A DNA stretch of 64,000 nt, from contig NZ_RCWF01000001.1 in NCBI RefSeq assembly GCF_003667345.1, positions 124,001 through 188,000 of the forward strand. Direction: 5' to 3'. Numbering within the stretch: the first letter of the stretch is position 1; each line of letters starts with the position of its first letter. Made by a program: the position numbers and the translations under genes. Below, in pieces: positions 34,792 through 43,944 of this stretch. The notes under the pieces are model-generated. The model had not been told where the DNA came from, searched no databases, and worked only from the letters and a program-made list of their open reading frames with translations. Source of the DNA: Poseidonibacter antarcticus. GTDB lineage: Bacteria; Campylobacterota; Campylobacteria; Campylobacterales; Arcobacteraceae.

Positions 34792-35424
34792 ATGAAAAAA
34801 CTACTCATTATTTCATTACTGATATTAAGCTCTTCACTTTTTGCTGATGCTAATATTGGTGTTAGAATTGGTGTTCCAATTGGAAACAATGCAAGTATAG
34901 ATGTAGGTTTTAAATCTGATGACCATAGATATGATAATAGATACAAAAAATTTAATTATAAAAAAAATGGCTATTATGATAATTATGGATACTATTTTGG
35001 ATTTTTTGATAGAAGAGGATATTTTTATAATAATATATTCTTCACTTATGATAGTAGATACACATATAATGATAGATTAAGACATAGAGGAAACTTCGCT
35101 CCAAGACATGTTCATTATAGACCTTATAAATATCACAAGGTGAATAATTGGAATAAATCTAGAAATTATAGAAAGCCAAATCAAACTATTTATGGTAAAT
35201 ATTATGATAAAAAACAACATAGAAAAAAAGTAAATAATATTTATATAGATAAGAGAAAAACTGTTATTAAACAAAATAATAAAATAAAAGTAAATAATAA
35301 ACATAATGATCATAAACAGTATAATAGAGAAAAAACAAATAATAGACACTATGAAAAGAAACAAAATAATAGTAGACAAAACAATAATAAACAAGATAGA
35401 ATGTATGAAGATAAAAGAAGATAA
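34792..35424 (+). CDS. Secreted Tyr/Asn/Lys/Arg-rich protein
   Basis: 210 aa from the ATG at 34792 (AAGGA 6 nt upstream; a TTG two codons earlier is unlikely). A cleavable signal peptide (about 1-19, ending SSSLFADA) is followed by a basic, low-complexity chain: Tyr/Gly/Phe-rich in the middle (GYYDNYGYYFGFF) and Asn/Lys/Gln/Arg-rich at the end. The early GVRIGVPIGNNASIDVGF suggests a short beta segment. Not recognised. Probably periplasmic or surface-exposed; the promoter carries a regulator-type repeat. Confidence 0.7.
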   Translation: MKKLLIISLLILSSSLFADANIGVRIGVPIGNNASIDVGFKSDDHRYDNRYKKFNYKKNGYYDNYGYYFGFFDRRGYFYNNIFFTYDSRYTYNDRLRHRGNFAPRHVHYRPYKYHKVNNWNKSRNYRKPNQTIYGKYYDKKQHRKKVNNIYIDKRKTVIKQNNKIKVNNKHNDHKQYNREKTNNRHYEKKQNNSRQNNNKQDRMYEDKRR

Positions 35425-35454
35425 TAAAAATCTATACAAGTGTATAATTTTTAT
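35424..35454 (+). terminator. Terminator of secreted protein gene
   Basis: Hairpin with arms ATAAAAAT-C-TATACA (35424-35438) and TGTATA-ATTTTTAT (35441-35454), overlapping the stop codon; the T-rich arm acts as tail. Confidence 0.55.
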
Positions 35455-35529
35455 TCAAAAAGATTGTTAACTTTGTTTTTAATCCCGATATACTACTAAT
35501 CTTCAAAAGATAATACTTTAAGGATTAGT

Positions 35530-35913
35530 ATGGGATTATTCGATATATCAATAAGAAAAGAAATAACTTCAAAAAAAACTAAAGAAGATTTTTTAAATTC
35601 TTTAGAAAAAAAATTAAAAAGTTTCTCAAATGAAACTCCAATCAACAAAGATGGAACACTTCTTTTAAATAGTTTCAAAACTTCAATATTAAAATATGAC
35701 TTATCTGTTAATTTAGAAAAATCATCTAAAGGTTTCAATATATCAATAGATGGTGAGCTTCAACAATTTTATGTATTAATTCTAGTTTTCTTAGTGATTT
35801 TAGGTATTGCTGTAACAATGGGGATTGGTGTTATTGTTGTAATTGTTTTTGCTTACTTACAAAAACATTATACTACAAAATCAATTAATTCATTAATAGA
35901 ATATATTTCCTAA
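35530..35913 (+). CDS. Hypothetical membrane protein
   Basis: 127 aa, not recognised. A charged N-terminal half (SIRKEITSKKTKEDFLNSL, EKKLKSFSNE) with a possible beta domain (LLLNSFKTSILKYDLSVNL, FNISIDGEL) is followed by a hydrophobic hairpin (about 82-112: VLILVFLVILGIAVTMG, IGVIVVIVFAYLQ). AAGGATTAGT precedes the ATG. It stands alone between the secreted protein and a marR gene. Confidence 0.65.
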   Translation: MGLFDISIRKEITSKKTKEDFLNSLEKKLKSFSNETPINKDGTLLLNSFKTSILKYDLSVNLEKSSKGFNISIDGELQQFYVLILVFLVILGIAVTMGIGVIVVIVFAYLQKHYTTKSINSLIEYIS

Positions 35914-35954
35914 AAAGCTTTAATAGTGAAGATTAATTTAATCTTTTTAAAAGG

Positions 35955-35980
35955 TTGTATATGCAATAGTTGTATATACA
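35955..35980. promoter_or_regulatory. Two palindromic operators before marR-MFS pair
   Basis: TTGTATATGCAA (35955-35966) and TTGTATATACA (35970-35980), each near-palindromic and starting 15 bp apart, end 16 bp before the marR ATG. Likely binding sites for the MarR protein on its own promoter. Confidence 0.5.
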
Positions 35981-35995
35981 TTTAAAGGATTCTAA

Positions 35996-36424
35996 ATGCA
36001 CACTGATTTAAAACAATCTATAGGATTTAATATTAATAAAACAGCTAACTTATTAAATAGCTCATTTAATCATAAATTAAAACAACATAGTATTGCATTA
36101 GAACAAAGAGCTACTTTGGAGATTTTAGAATTTGAAGAAAATGTTACCCAAACAAAAATTGCAGAAATTTTAGGAAAAGATAAAACAACAATTAGTAGAA
36201 CGCTAAAAACTTTAGAAAAAAAAGGTTTTATTAAAAAAGAAGAATTAGATAAAAGAACTTATTTGATAAAACTTACAAAACTTGGAGAAAACGTATTAAA
36301 AGAAAGTACTCAAACAGTACAAGATTTTAGAGCTAGTGTTGCTTCAAAACTAAGTCAAGATGAAATCGATCAATTTTTTTCTACACTTGAAAAAGTTCTT
36401 ATCTCACTAAATGAGCAAAAATGA
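35996..36424 (+). CDS. MarR-family transcriptional regulator
   Basis: 142 aa. Winged helix (about 40-105): EQRATLEILEFEENVTQTKIAEILGKDKTTISRTLKTLEKKGFI, then the wing KEELDKRTYLIKLT. It overlaps the downstream drug-efflux gene by 4 bp (ATGA), the usual arrangement for a local repressor of an efflux pump. Palindromes at 35955-35980 are its likely sites. Confidence 0.87.
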   Translation: MHTDLKQSIGFNINKTANLLNSSFNHKLKQHSIALEQRATLEILEFEENVTQTKIAEILGKDKTTISRTLKTLEKKGFIKKEELDKRTYLIKLTKLGENVLKESTQTVQDFRASVASKLSQDEIDQFFSTLEKVLISLNEQK

Positions 36425-37572
36425 AAAAACCAATAAATCATATATACTTAATCGTATTATTATCTGTTTTATCATCAGTTGCTCCAATGGGAACAGATAC
36501 TTATATCCCCTCTATTCCTGATATAGCAAAATATTTTAGTGTGGGAATTGAAAAAATTGAACTTACTTTATCTATTTTCTTAATTGGATTTTCCATTGGT
36601 CAAATTTTTGGTGGACCAATTTCTGATAAATATGGTAGAAGAAAAGGTTCCATTGTTGGACTTTTAGGATATGCATTTTTTAGTTTTCTAATTATTTTTA
36701 GTACAAATATCTATGAACTTTGGGTATATAGATTCTTAGAAGCATTCTTTGGTGGAATTGTAGTAGTAAATGCAGCAGCTTCTGTTAGAGATAGATTCAA
36801 AGGTGCAGAAGCTGCAAAAGTATTTTCATTAATTGGAACGATTAGAAGTTTAGCTCCTCTAATTGCACCTGCTATTGGTGCTTTTATCATACACTTTTTT
36901 TCATGGGAAGCTGTATTTGTATTTTTAACAGTTTATTCATTGTTAGTTGCCCTTTGGGTTTACAAAGATTTAGATGAAAGTTTTACTTATATAGAGCAAA
37001 ATGTTATCGAATCTTTTAAAATAGTTTTAACTCATAAAAAAGCTATGAAAGCAATGTTGACCTTAGCTTTAGGTTTTTCTGGATTTTTTATCTTTATTTC
37101 AAAATCTTCATTTATTTATATTGAACATTATGGAATTTCAACTGATATGTTTCCTTTATTCTTTGGATTTAATTTTATTATCTTAATTTCAATGATTAGA
37201 GTAAATTTAATATTTTTAAAAAAATATACCCCTATAGAATTAATTAAATTTGCAATATTTATTCAAGTAATAGCTGCTATTTTAATGATGATAAATTATG
37301 AGGGAAATTCACTTATTATAACTATGATTTTAATGGCTAGTTATATGAGTATGATGGCTTTTATTTTTGGAAATTGTATGGCTTTAGCTCTAGAACATTT
37401 TTCTAAAAATGCTGGTGTCGCTTCTAGTGTTATTGGAGTTTTACAGTTTGGATTAGGTGCAATTATTTCATCAATCGCCCTATCTTTTCATAATGAAACT
37501 TTTTTACCAATTGCGATTAGTGTTACAATTATTTCTTTTACATCATACTTGATTATTAGAACTTATAAATAA
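36421..37572 (+). CDS. Bcr/CflA-type MFS drug efflux transporter
   Basis: 383 aa, 12 predicted helices. The N-terminal half has MGTDTYIPSIPDIAKYF (motif D1-type) and GGPISDKYGRRKGSIVG (MFS motif A), then motif C-like GTIRSLAPLIAPAIGAFI, as in Bcr/CflA. Probably exports a toxic small molecule sensed by the coupled MarR protein; the substrate is unknown. Confidence 0.88.
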   Translation: MKKPINHIYLIVLLSVLSSVAPMGTDTYIPSIPDIAKYFSVGIEKIELTLSIFLIGFSIGQIFGGPISDKYGRRKGSIVGLLGYAFFSFLIIFSTNIYELWVYRFLEAFFGGIVVVNAAASVRDRFKGAEAAKVFSLIGTIRSLAPLIAPAIGAFIIHFFSWEAVFVFLTVYSLLVALWVYKDLDESFTYIEQNVIESFKIVLTHKKAMKAMLTLALGFSGFFIFISKSSFIYIEHYGISTDMFPLFFGFNFIILISMIRVNLIFLKKYTPIELIKFAIFIQVIAAILMMINYEGNSLIITMILMASYMSMMAFIFGNCMALALEHFSKNAGVASSVIGVLQFGLGAIISSIALSFHNETFLPIAISVTIISFTSYLIIRTYK

Positions 37573-37581
37573 GGAATTCAC

Positions 37582-38949
37582 ATGTTTAAATATTTGATTA
37601 GTATTGTTGGTTTTTCAATATGTTTGTTTGCAAACGAATTTGAAAATCCTAATCTTACGTATACTTGGGTTGGTTTTGCAACACTTATTATTTTTATAGT
37701 AGGTTATTATTTCGTTGCAAATGAAGAAAAATATAATCTTGATAAGTCTGTACCTGCACTTTTTATTGGTATTTTTTCTTTTTTATTAATTGCTGTTTAT
37801 TATTATACAAATGGTTTAGATATTCATTTAGTTCATAATGAAGCTGAAAAAGTTATATTAGAAATTGCTGAAATATTTTTCTTCTTATTTGTTGCTATGA
37901 CGTATATTGAATCTTTATTACATATGCGTGTATTTGATGCTTTAAAATACAACCTTGTTTCAAGAGGATATAGTTATAGAAAATTATTCTGGTTAACAGG
38001 ATTAATTGCATTTTTCCTTTCACCTATTGCTGATAACTTAACAACTGCGTTGATTTTAGCAACTGTTTTAATTACAATCGAAAAAAATAATAAAGAGTTT
38101 TTAGTTCCAAGTGCAATAAATATTGTAGTTGCAGCAAATGCGGGAGGTGCTTGGTCACCTTTTGGAGATATTACAACGCTTATGACATGGACAGCAGGAA
38201 AAGGAGATTTTACTGATTTCTTATATTTATTCCCTGCTTCAACAGTGGGATATTTAATTACAGCTTTTTTACTATCTAGATTTGTTCCTAAATCACAACC
38301 TATTTTTAATGTAGAAGAAGAAGTAAAACCAAAAATGGCAATTGGTGCTAGAATGGTTATAGCCTTAGGTTTTATAACTTTATTATCAGCTATTATTTCA
38401 CATCAAATTCTTGATTTTCCTGCGATGTGGGGAATGATGTTTGGTTTAACTTTATTAAAAATTTATTCTCATCGTCTTACAAGAAAATATGGAGATGACC
38501 AATTAAATGTATTTAGAGCAATGGCAAAAATTGAAAACAATACATTAATGTTTTTCTTTGGTATTTTAGCAGTTGTAGGAGCTTTATATTTTGTAGGATG
38601 GTTAACTTTATTATCAGTAGTTTATAATCCTGATGTTCTTGGTCCTACTTGGTCAAATATTTGTGTTGGTTTCTTATCTGCAATTGTTGATAATGTTCCT
38701 GTAATGTCTGCTGTTTTAAAAGCAAATCCAGATATGAATACTTCACAATGGATGTTAGTTGCACTTACAGCTGGTATTGGTGGTTCTCTTATTTCTTTTG
38801 GGAGTGCAGCTGGAGTTGGAGTTATGGGGAAATTAAGAGGAATTTACACTTTTAGTTCACATATGAGATATGCATGGGCCATATTACTTGGATATATTAC
38901 ATCAATTGCAATATGGTATTTTCAATTTATCTTTTTAAATATCCACTAG
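37582..38949 (+). CDS. nhaD: Sodium:proton antiporter NhaD
   Basis: 455 aa. An N-terminal hydrophobic segment, then about 12 helices of the ion transporter superfamily. NhaD-type motifs: FFLSPIADNLTTALILATVLI, NAGGAWSPFGDITTLMTW and the C-terminal VDNVPVMSAVL and GIGGSLISFGSAAGVGVMG. Expels sodium in exchange for protons, common in marine or salt-tolerant Campylobacterota. It starts 9 bp after the MFS gene, so all three genes from 35996 may be one transcript. Confidence 0.9.
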   Translation: MFKYLISIVGFSICLFANEFENPNLTYTWVGFATLIIFIVGYYFVANEEKYNLDKSVPALFIGIFSFLLIAVYYYTNGLDIHLVHNEAEKVILEIAEIFFFLFVAMTYIESLLHMRVFDALKYNLVSRGYSYRKLFWLTGLIAFFLSPIADNLTTALILATVLITIEKNNKEFLVPSAINIVVAANAGGAWSPFGDITTLMTWTAGKGDFTDFLYLFPASTVGYLITAFLLSRFVPKSQPIFNVEEEVKPKMAIGARMVIALGFITLLSAIISHQILDFPAMWGMMFGLTLLKIYSHRLTRKYGDDQLNVFRAMAKIENNTLMFFFGILAVVGALYFVGWLTLLSVVYNPDVLGPTWSNICVGFLSAIVDNVPVMSAVLKANPDMNTSQWMLVALTAGIGGSLISFGSAAGVGVMGKLRGIYTFSSHMRYAWAILLGYITSIAIWYFQFIFLNIH

Positions 38950-39017
38950 CCTAATACTTTTGTATTAAGCTAGCATAAAGCCCAAGGTTAAAAGATTTTT
39001 AATAATTAAAAATCTTT
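38946..39017 (+). terminator. Tandem hairpins after nhaD
   Basis: First hairpin CTAGC-c-TAATAC / GTATTA-a-GCTAG (38946-38973), overlapping the stop codon; second, nearly perfect, AAAGATTTTTAAT / ATTAAAAATCTTT (38991-39017). Together a probable terminator before tatB. Confidence 0.6.
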
Positions 39018-39090
39018 ATATAAATATTAATTAATATTTTTGTTCAAATTAGATAAAATCTCTATCTTAAATATGCACTGGAGATATACA

Positions 39091-39516
39091 ATGTTTGGAA
39101 TGGGCTTTATGGAAATCTTTCTAATTGCAATTGTCGCAATTATCGCACTTGGACCTGATAAATTACCTACTGCTATGGTTGAAGTAGCTAAGTTTTTAAA
39201 AAAATTTAAATCAGGTGTTGAAGATGCAAAATCAACATTTAATAATGAATTAAATATTGATGAAATCAAAGAAGAAGCTAATAAATTCAAAACTCAAATA
39301 GAAGATACAAAACTATCAATGACTATGGATTCAAGAGTTGATTTAGGACTTGATAATATCATGAAAGATGATTCAAATCAAAAAAGAGAAAAACCTAAAA
39401 ATGAAAAAATATCTTTAAAAAAGAAAGATAAAAAGAAAACTCCTGAAGTTGAAGAAAATCCAACAAATAAATTCAAAGTAAATTTTGACAATGAAAAAAA
39501 AGAGGATAATGTTTAA
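39091..39516 (+). CDS. tatB: Sec-independent translocase protein TatB
   Basis: 141 aa from the ATG at 39091 (MFGMGFMEIF), with GGAGATATACA upstream; an in-frame start at 39040 would add 17 residues before the essential N-terminal helix. Family features: N-terminal membrane helix, the hinge ALGPDKLPTAMVEVAKFLKKF (amphipathic helix) and a charged Lys/Glu-rich C-terminus. Works with TatC in twin-arginine export. Stop and tatC start overlap by one base. Confidence 0.92.
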   Translation: MFGMGFMEIFLIAIVAIIALGPDKLPTAMVEVAKFLKKFKSGVEDAKSTFNNELNIDEIKEEANKFKTQIEDTKLSMTMDSRVDLGLDNIMKDDSNQKREKPKNEKISLKKKDKKKTPEVEENPTNKFKVNFDNEKKEDNV

Positions 39517-40295
39517 TGTTTGATGATTTAAAACCTCATATAGCCGATTTACGAAAAAGATTAGTAATATCAGGATTATCACTAATAGTGATGTTTTTTG
39601 TATGTTTTTTCTTTTATGAACCAATATTAACATGGATGATGGTTCCTGTTGAAGCTGTATTACCTCCTGATTCAAAAATGGTTGCTGTTGAAATTCAAGA
39701 AACATTTTTCACTGCACTTAAAGTTGCTTTTTTCTCTGGATTTATAGTTTCATTACCAATAATATTTTGGCAATTATGGTTGTTTTTAGCTCCAGGACTT
39801 TATGAACATGAAAAGAAACTTGTAGTTCCTTTTGTATTTTTTGCAACATTAATGTTTTTGATTGGTTCATCATTTGCTTATTATGTAGTTGTACCTTATG
39901 GATTTGAATTCTTAGTTAATTTTGGTTCTGCTGTTGTTACAATATTACCTAGTATTGGTAAATATGTTGGATTTTTTACAAAACTATTATTTGGGTTTGG
40001 TGTTGCTTTTGAATTACCTGTAATTACATTTTTCCTTGCAAAAATTGGTCTTGTTGATGATAAAATGCTAAAAGATTTCTTTAAATATGCAGTTGTTTTA
40101 ATCTTTATTTTAGCATCACTTTTAACACCTCCTGATGTATTAACACAGTTTTTAATGGCAGGTCCTTTAATAATTCTTTATGGTGTGTCAATTTATATTG
40201 CAAAAGTTTTCAATCCTGCTCATGTAGATGAAGACGAAGAAGATTTTGACGATGATGAAGACGATGAAAAAATAGATGAAGAAGAGAGAAAATAA
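39516..40295 (+). CDS. tatC: Sec-independent translocase protein TatC
   Basis: 259 aa, six helices. Starts with HIADLRKRLVISG, then VEIQETFFTALKVAFFSGF (conserved periplasmic loop and Glu), FWQLWLFLAPGLYEHEKK and FGVAFELPVITFFLAK. The C-terminal tail is unusually acidic (Asp/Glu repeats from about 235). It recognises twin-arginine signal peptides. No tatA in the window. Confidence 0.94.
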   Translation: MFDDLKPHIADLRKRLVISGLSLIVMFFVCFFFYEPILTWMMVPVEAVLPPDSKMVAVEIQETFFTALKVAFFSGFIVSLPIIFWQLWLFLAPGLYEHEKKLVVPFVFFATLMFLIGSSFAYYVVVPYGFEFLVNFGSAVVTILPSIGKYVGFFTKLLFGFGVAFELPVITFFLAKIGLVDDKMLKDFFKYAVVLIFILASLLTPPDVLTQFLMAGPLIILYGVSIYIAKVFNPAHVDEDEEDFDDDEDDEKIDEEERK

Positions 40296-40300
40296 ACTTT

Positions 40301-41323
40301 ATGTTAGACCCTTTAAAAACTTCAAGCTATGACTATTCTTTACCAAAAGAACTCATAGCTTCAAAACCAGTATTCCCAGCAGATAGTGCAAAACTTTTAG
40401 TTTACAATACAAAAACAGACACAATCACTCATACAACTTTCAAAAAATTAATGGATTTTTTACCTGATGATATTTCAGTATTTTTAAATGATACAAAAGT
40501 TATCAAAGCTAGAATATTTGGTAAAAAACCATCAGGTGGAAAAGTTGAATTACTTTTAAATAAACCTCTTTTTATGGATAGATATTTAGTAATGATTCGA
40601 GGAAAAGTTCATGAGGGATTAGAACTTGAATTTGATGAAGGATTAGTAGTAAAAGTTTTAGAATTAAATGATGATGGAACAAGAGTAGTTGAATTTTATA
40701 AAAATAAAGAAAAACTAGACTTTTTAACATTAGTTGATATTTTAAATAAAATTGGACATTTACCACTTCCACATTATATGAATAGAGAAGATAATGAAGA
40801 AGATAATACAAATTATCAAACATTATTTGCAAAAAACTATGGAGCAGTTGCAGCACCTACTGCATCTTTGCATTTTACAGAAGAGTTATTACAAAAAATA
40901 AATGATAAATTTGATGTAAATTATTTAACACTACACGTAGGAGCAGGAACTTTTAAACCTGTTGATGCTGATGATATTTTGGATCACCCAATGCATAGTG
41001 AATATTTTGAAATAGGTCGAGAAGCTAAAGAATCACTTGATAAAGCTTCAAAAGTTTTAGCAGTTGGAACTACGGTTACGCGTACAATTGAATATTATGC
41101 TAGAAAAAATATGATTTCAGGAGAATGTGATTTATTTTTAAATCCTGCTAATAAACCTATTAAAGTTGATTATTTACTTACAAATTTTCACCTTCCAAAA
41201 TCAACACTAATTATGCTAATTGCAGCATTTGTAGGCTTAGAAAAAACACTAGAAATTTATGAAGAAGCTGTAAAAGAAAAATATAGATTTTTTTCTTATG
41301 GTGATGGAATGCTAATTATATAA
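40301..41323 (+). CDS. queA: S-adenosylmethionine:tRNA ribosyltransferase-isomerase
   Basis: 340 aa. Adds the cyclopentene precursor to 7-aminomethyl-7-deazaguanine in tRNA on the way to queuosine. Motifs: YDYSLPKELIASKPVFPADSA, FLNDTKVIKARIFGKK, GHLPLPHYM, NYGAVAAPTASLHFTEELL, LHVGAGTFKPV and NFHLPKSTLIMLI. Length equals typical QueA. 5 bp after tatC. Confidence 0.95.
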   Translation: MLDPLKTSSYDYSLPKELIASKPVFPADSAKLLVYNTKTDTITHTTFKKLMDFLPDDISVFLNDTKVIKARIFGKKPSGGKVELLLNKPLFMDRYLVMIRGKVHEGLELEFDEGLVVKVLELNDDGTRVVEFYKNKEKLDFLTLVDILNKIGHLPLPHYMNREDNEEDNTNYQTLFAKNYGAVAAPTASLHFTEELLQKINDKFDVNYLTLHVGAGTFKPVDADDILDHPMHSEYFEIGREAKESLDKASKVLAVGTTVTRTIEYYARKNMISGECDLFLNPANKPIKVDYLLTNFHLPKSTLIMLIAAFVGLEKTLEIYEEAVKEKYRFFSYGDGMLII

Positions 41324-41339
41324 AGAGGAAATAATACCT

Positions 41340-42092
41340 ATGGCACATTATGTACTATTTGATACAGAAACAACAGGAAATCAAGAAGAAGATAGAGTTA
41401 TCCAATTTGGAGCAATGATACTTGACCAAAAAGGAAAAGTTGAGGCTTTTGATGAATTATGTACAACAGATATTGATATAAAAATTGAAGCAATGGAAGT
41501 TCACAATATAACACCTGATTTAATTGTAGGAAAACCAAAAGCTACTGAAACTTCTTTTTATAAAAGATTAGAAGAATTAAATACAAATGAAAACTATATA
41601 ATAGCTCATAATATCTCTTTTGATATGGGAATGATTCAAAAAGAAGGTTTTGTAAATCAATATAAACAAATAGATACATTAAGATGTGCGAAACATTTAT
41701 TTTCTGATCTTCCTTATCATAGATTACAATATTTAAGATATGCTCTTGAATTATATAAAACAGAAGCTAATGAAGCTGCTAAACACAATATTACAATCAA
41801 AGCTCATGATGCAATTGGTGATGTTTTAGTTATGAAACTATTTCTTTCAAAATTAGTTGCAAAATGTAGAGAGATTTACCCAGATTATAATCCAATAGAA
41901 AAACTTGTAGAACTTACTTTAACTCCAGTATTTATTAAAACTTTTAAGTTTGGTAAACATAAAGGCAAAGAAATAGCAGATGTTGCAAAAGAAGATTCAG
42001 GTTATTTAAATTGGATGAGATCAAATATGGATTTGGATGAAGATTTAAAGTATACTCTTGATAAAGTATTAGGCTCAACAAATAACTATTAA
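41340..42092 (+). CDS. 3'-5' exonuclease (DnaQ/DEDDh type) with DUF3820 tail
   Basis: 250 aa. Exonuclease domain (about 1-190): FDTETTGNQ (Asp, Glu), HNISFDMGMI (Asp) and HDAIGDVLVM (His, Asp) give the DEDDh set. The C-terminal part (about 205-245), FKFGKHKGKEIADVAKEDSGY, is a DUF3820 element seen in exonucleases outside Pol III. A repair or RNA-trimming role is more likely than replication proofreading; not certain. Confidence 0.85.
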   Translation: MAHYVLFDTETTGNQEEDRVIQFGAMILDQKGKVEAFDELCTTDIDIKIEAMEVHNITPDLIVGKPKATETSFYKRLEELNTNENYIIAHNISFDMGMIQKEGFVNQYKQIDTLRCAKHLFSDLPYHRLQYLRYALELYKTEANEAAKHNITIKAHDAIGDVLVMKLFLSKLVAKCREIYPDYNPIEKLVELTLTPVFIKTFKFGKHKGKEIADVAKEDSGYLNWMRSNMDLDEDLKYTLDKVLGSTNNY

Positions 42093-42247
42093 ATATGTAT
42101 ATTTTGAATAGAAACGCTACAAAATTAATATAAATTATGTAGTGTTCTAATATTAAACTATTATTTAACTACTTTCTTTATTTTTAACTTTCCAATAACT
42201 TATATTTCATATTAATTTTATTATAATTACGCCAAAAAGGTACATAT

Positions 42248-43585
42248 GTGAATAAATTTACAAGATTAGGGTTTATTCTTACTGCGGCAGGTTCAGCAGT
42301 TGGATTAGGCAATATATGGAAATTTCCTTATATTGCAGGAGAATATGGGGGAGGAGCATTTGTTATAATATATTTGCTAGCTATTTTATTTATTGGATTA
42401 GTTGTTTTTCTTGCAGAAGCAGTAATTGGACAAACAGCCCAAGCAAATGTTGCTACATCGTTTATACAAACATCTAAATCTAAAAATGAGAAATGGAAAT
42501 TTGCAGGTTTGATAATAATTACAGGTTTACTAATATTATCTTTTTATTCAGTTGTTTTAGGTTGGATATTAAACTATGTAATTACTTCATTTTCATCTCT
42601 TCCTAAAGATACTCAAACTGCTGGTTTAATTTTTGAGACATTAATATCAAAAGACATAGCTTTACAGCTATTTTATCACTCATTAATTGCTGGAACTGTT
42701 ATCTTTATTGTATTAAAGGGAATAAAAGATGGTATAGAAAAAATAAATTTAATTCTAATGCCTTTATTAGGAATAATTTTATTTGGACTACTTTTATATG
42801 CCTTAACTTTAGATAGTTTCTCTACTGCTGTTAGTTTTATGTTTAAACCTGATTTCTCAAAAATTGATGAAAATGCATTACTTGCAGCTTTAGGTCAAGC
42901 ATTTTTTACACTTTCATTAGGTGTTGGTACAATTATGACTTATTCAGCTTCATTAGATAAAAATGCAAATTTTGTAAAATCTTCTATTATGGTTGCAATT
43001 ATTGATACAACAATTGCAATTATTGCAGGATTAATAATCTTCTCCTTTTTATTTGAAGCAGGTGCCAAAAGTACATCGGGACCAGGACTTGTGTTTATTT
43101 CATTACCTGTAATTTTCTCAGGATGGGGAATTTTAGGTCAAGTTATTGCTGTTTCATTCTTCTTAGCTTTAGTATTTGCAGGAATCACTTCTGCTGTTTC
43201 AATGATTGAACCATCATTAATGTATTTTATCGAAAGATATAATATGACAAGAAAAAAAGCAACAATATTGTGTGGAGGTATTTTTTATAGTTTAGGAGTA
43301 GTAGCCCTGCTTTCAATGTCTACTAAATATGGAAATGATTTAACTTTCTTTGGAAAAAATGCTTTTGATTTAATGGATTTTATTACATCATCTATAATGA
43401 TGCCAATTGCAGCAATTGTAACTTGTCTATTCTTAGGATATTTTGTTGATAAAAAATTACTTGAAGAAAAGTTCTTAAAACATACATCAAAAAGTTTATT
43501 TAATATTTGGTATGTATTAGTTAAATATATAGTTCCATTTATAATATTGATACTATTTTTAAATAAGTTAGGGATTTTAAAATAA
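42248..43585 (+). CDS. Sodium-dependent amino acid transporter (SNF/NSS family)
   Basis: 445 aa, GTG start with AAAAAGG upstream (the ATG two bases earlier hits an immediate stop). About 11-12 helices. LeuT-fold motifs: LTAAGSAVGLGNIWKFPYIAGEYGGGAF in helix 1, GQAFFTLSLGVGTIMTYSASL in helix 6 region. Imports a neutral amino acid with sodium; the exact substrate is open. Confidence 0.88.
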   Translation: MNKFTRLGFILTAAGSAVGLGNIWKFPYIAGEYGGGAFVIIYLLAILFIGLVVFLAEAVIGQTAQANVATSFIQTSKSKNEKWKFAGLIIITGLLILSFYSVVLGWILNYVITSFSSLPKDTQTAGLIFETLISKDIALQLFYHSLIAGTVIFIVLKGIKDGIEKINLILMPLLGIILFGLLLYALTLDSFSTAVSFMFKPDFSKIDENALLAALGQAFFTLSLGVGTIMTYSASLDKNANFVKSSIMVAIIDTTIAIIAGLIIFSFLFEAGAKSTSGPGLVFISLPVIFSGWGILGQVIAVSFFLALVFAGITSAVSMIEPSLMYFIERYNMTRKKATILCGGIFYSLGVVALLSMSTKYGNDLTFFGKNAFDLMDFITSSIMMPIAAIVTCLFLGYFVDKKLLEEKFLKHTSKSLFNIWYVLVKYIVPFIILILFLNKLGILK

Positions 43586-43596
43586 AAGAAGAAAAT

Positions 43597-43624
43597 CAGT
43601 AAGTAGATTAAAATCTACTTACTG
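43597..43624. terminator. Bidirectional terminator
   Basis: Perfect 13-bp stem (CAGTAAGTAGATT with 43612-43624) between the converging transporter and cold-shock genes. On the minus strand it is followed by TTTTCTTCTTTTATT, a good U-rich tail for the cold-shock gene. Confidence 0.8.
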
Positions 43625-43632
43625 AGAAAAGA

Positions 43633-43851
43633 TTACAGAATTGTAACGTTTTGTGCTTGAGGACCTTTTTCGCCTTCACCAATTTCGAAAGACACTCTTT
43701 GTCCTTCTTCAAGAGAAACTCTACCATAACCTGGGTTATTGATTTGTCTAAAGTGAACAAATACATCATTTCCACCATTCTCTTGTTGGATGAATCCAAA
43801 ACCTTTTTCACTATTGAACCATTTTACAGTTCCGTTAACTTGATCTGCCAT
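43633..43851 (-). CDS. Cold-shock protein (CspA family)
   Basis: 72 aa. One cold-shock OB-fold: [18 protein letters not shown] (RNP1 KGFGFI) and DVFVHFRQI (RNP2 VFVHF). RNA chaperone. The ATG has AAAAGGAATTTGC upstream and an approximately 85-nt leader runs from a TATACT (43939-43944); the leader holds a short hairpin (ACTCT / AGGGTG), which could take part in cold control. Confidence 0.95.
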   Translation of the reverse strand: MADQVNGTVKWFNSEKGFGFIQQENGGNDVFVHFRQINNPGYGRVSLEEGQRVSFEIGEGEKGPQAQNVTIL

Positions 43852-43938
43852 TGCAAATTCCTTTTAAATGTAATACACCCTATTTCTAGAGTGGTCGAAA
43901 ATATAAAGTAAATACTTTTCTATGTTTCTGTTGGCGAT

Positions 43939-43944
43939 AGTATA
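43939..43944 (-). promoter_or_regulatory. -10 box of cold-shock gene
   Basis: TATACT on the minus strand, about 90 bp upstream of the csp ATG. It implies a long 5' leader, as for many cold-shock genes. Confidence 0.45.

Noticed and set aside
35077-35439. Ile/Phe-rich frame opposite the secreted protein gene
   Set aside because: Antisense shadow of the Asn/Lys-rich tail; the plus-strand gene has a signal peptide, ribosome site and terminator.
39040-39090. Upstream start for TatB
   Set aside because: It would add 17 residues before the essential N-terminal helix; the ATG at 39091 has GGAG and matches family starts.
42093-42247. TTAAC pair upstream of the sodium symporter as another iteron site
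   Set aside because: The two TTAAC copies are 19 bp apart, not a multiple of 11, and do not have the 10-nt gap to the TATAAT.
43608-43811. 67-aa frame overlapping the cold-shock gene
   Set aside because: Alternative frame of csp on the same strand; the cold-shock protein matches its family over the full length.
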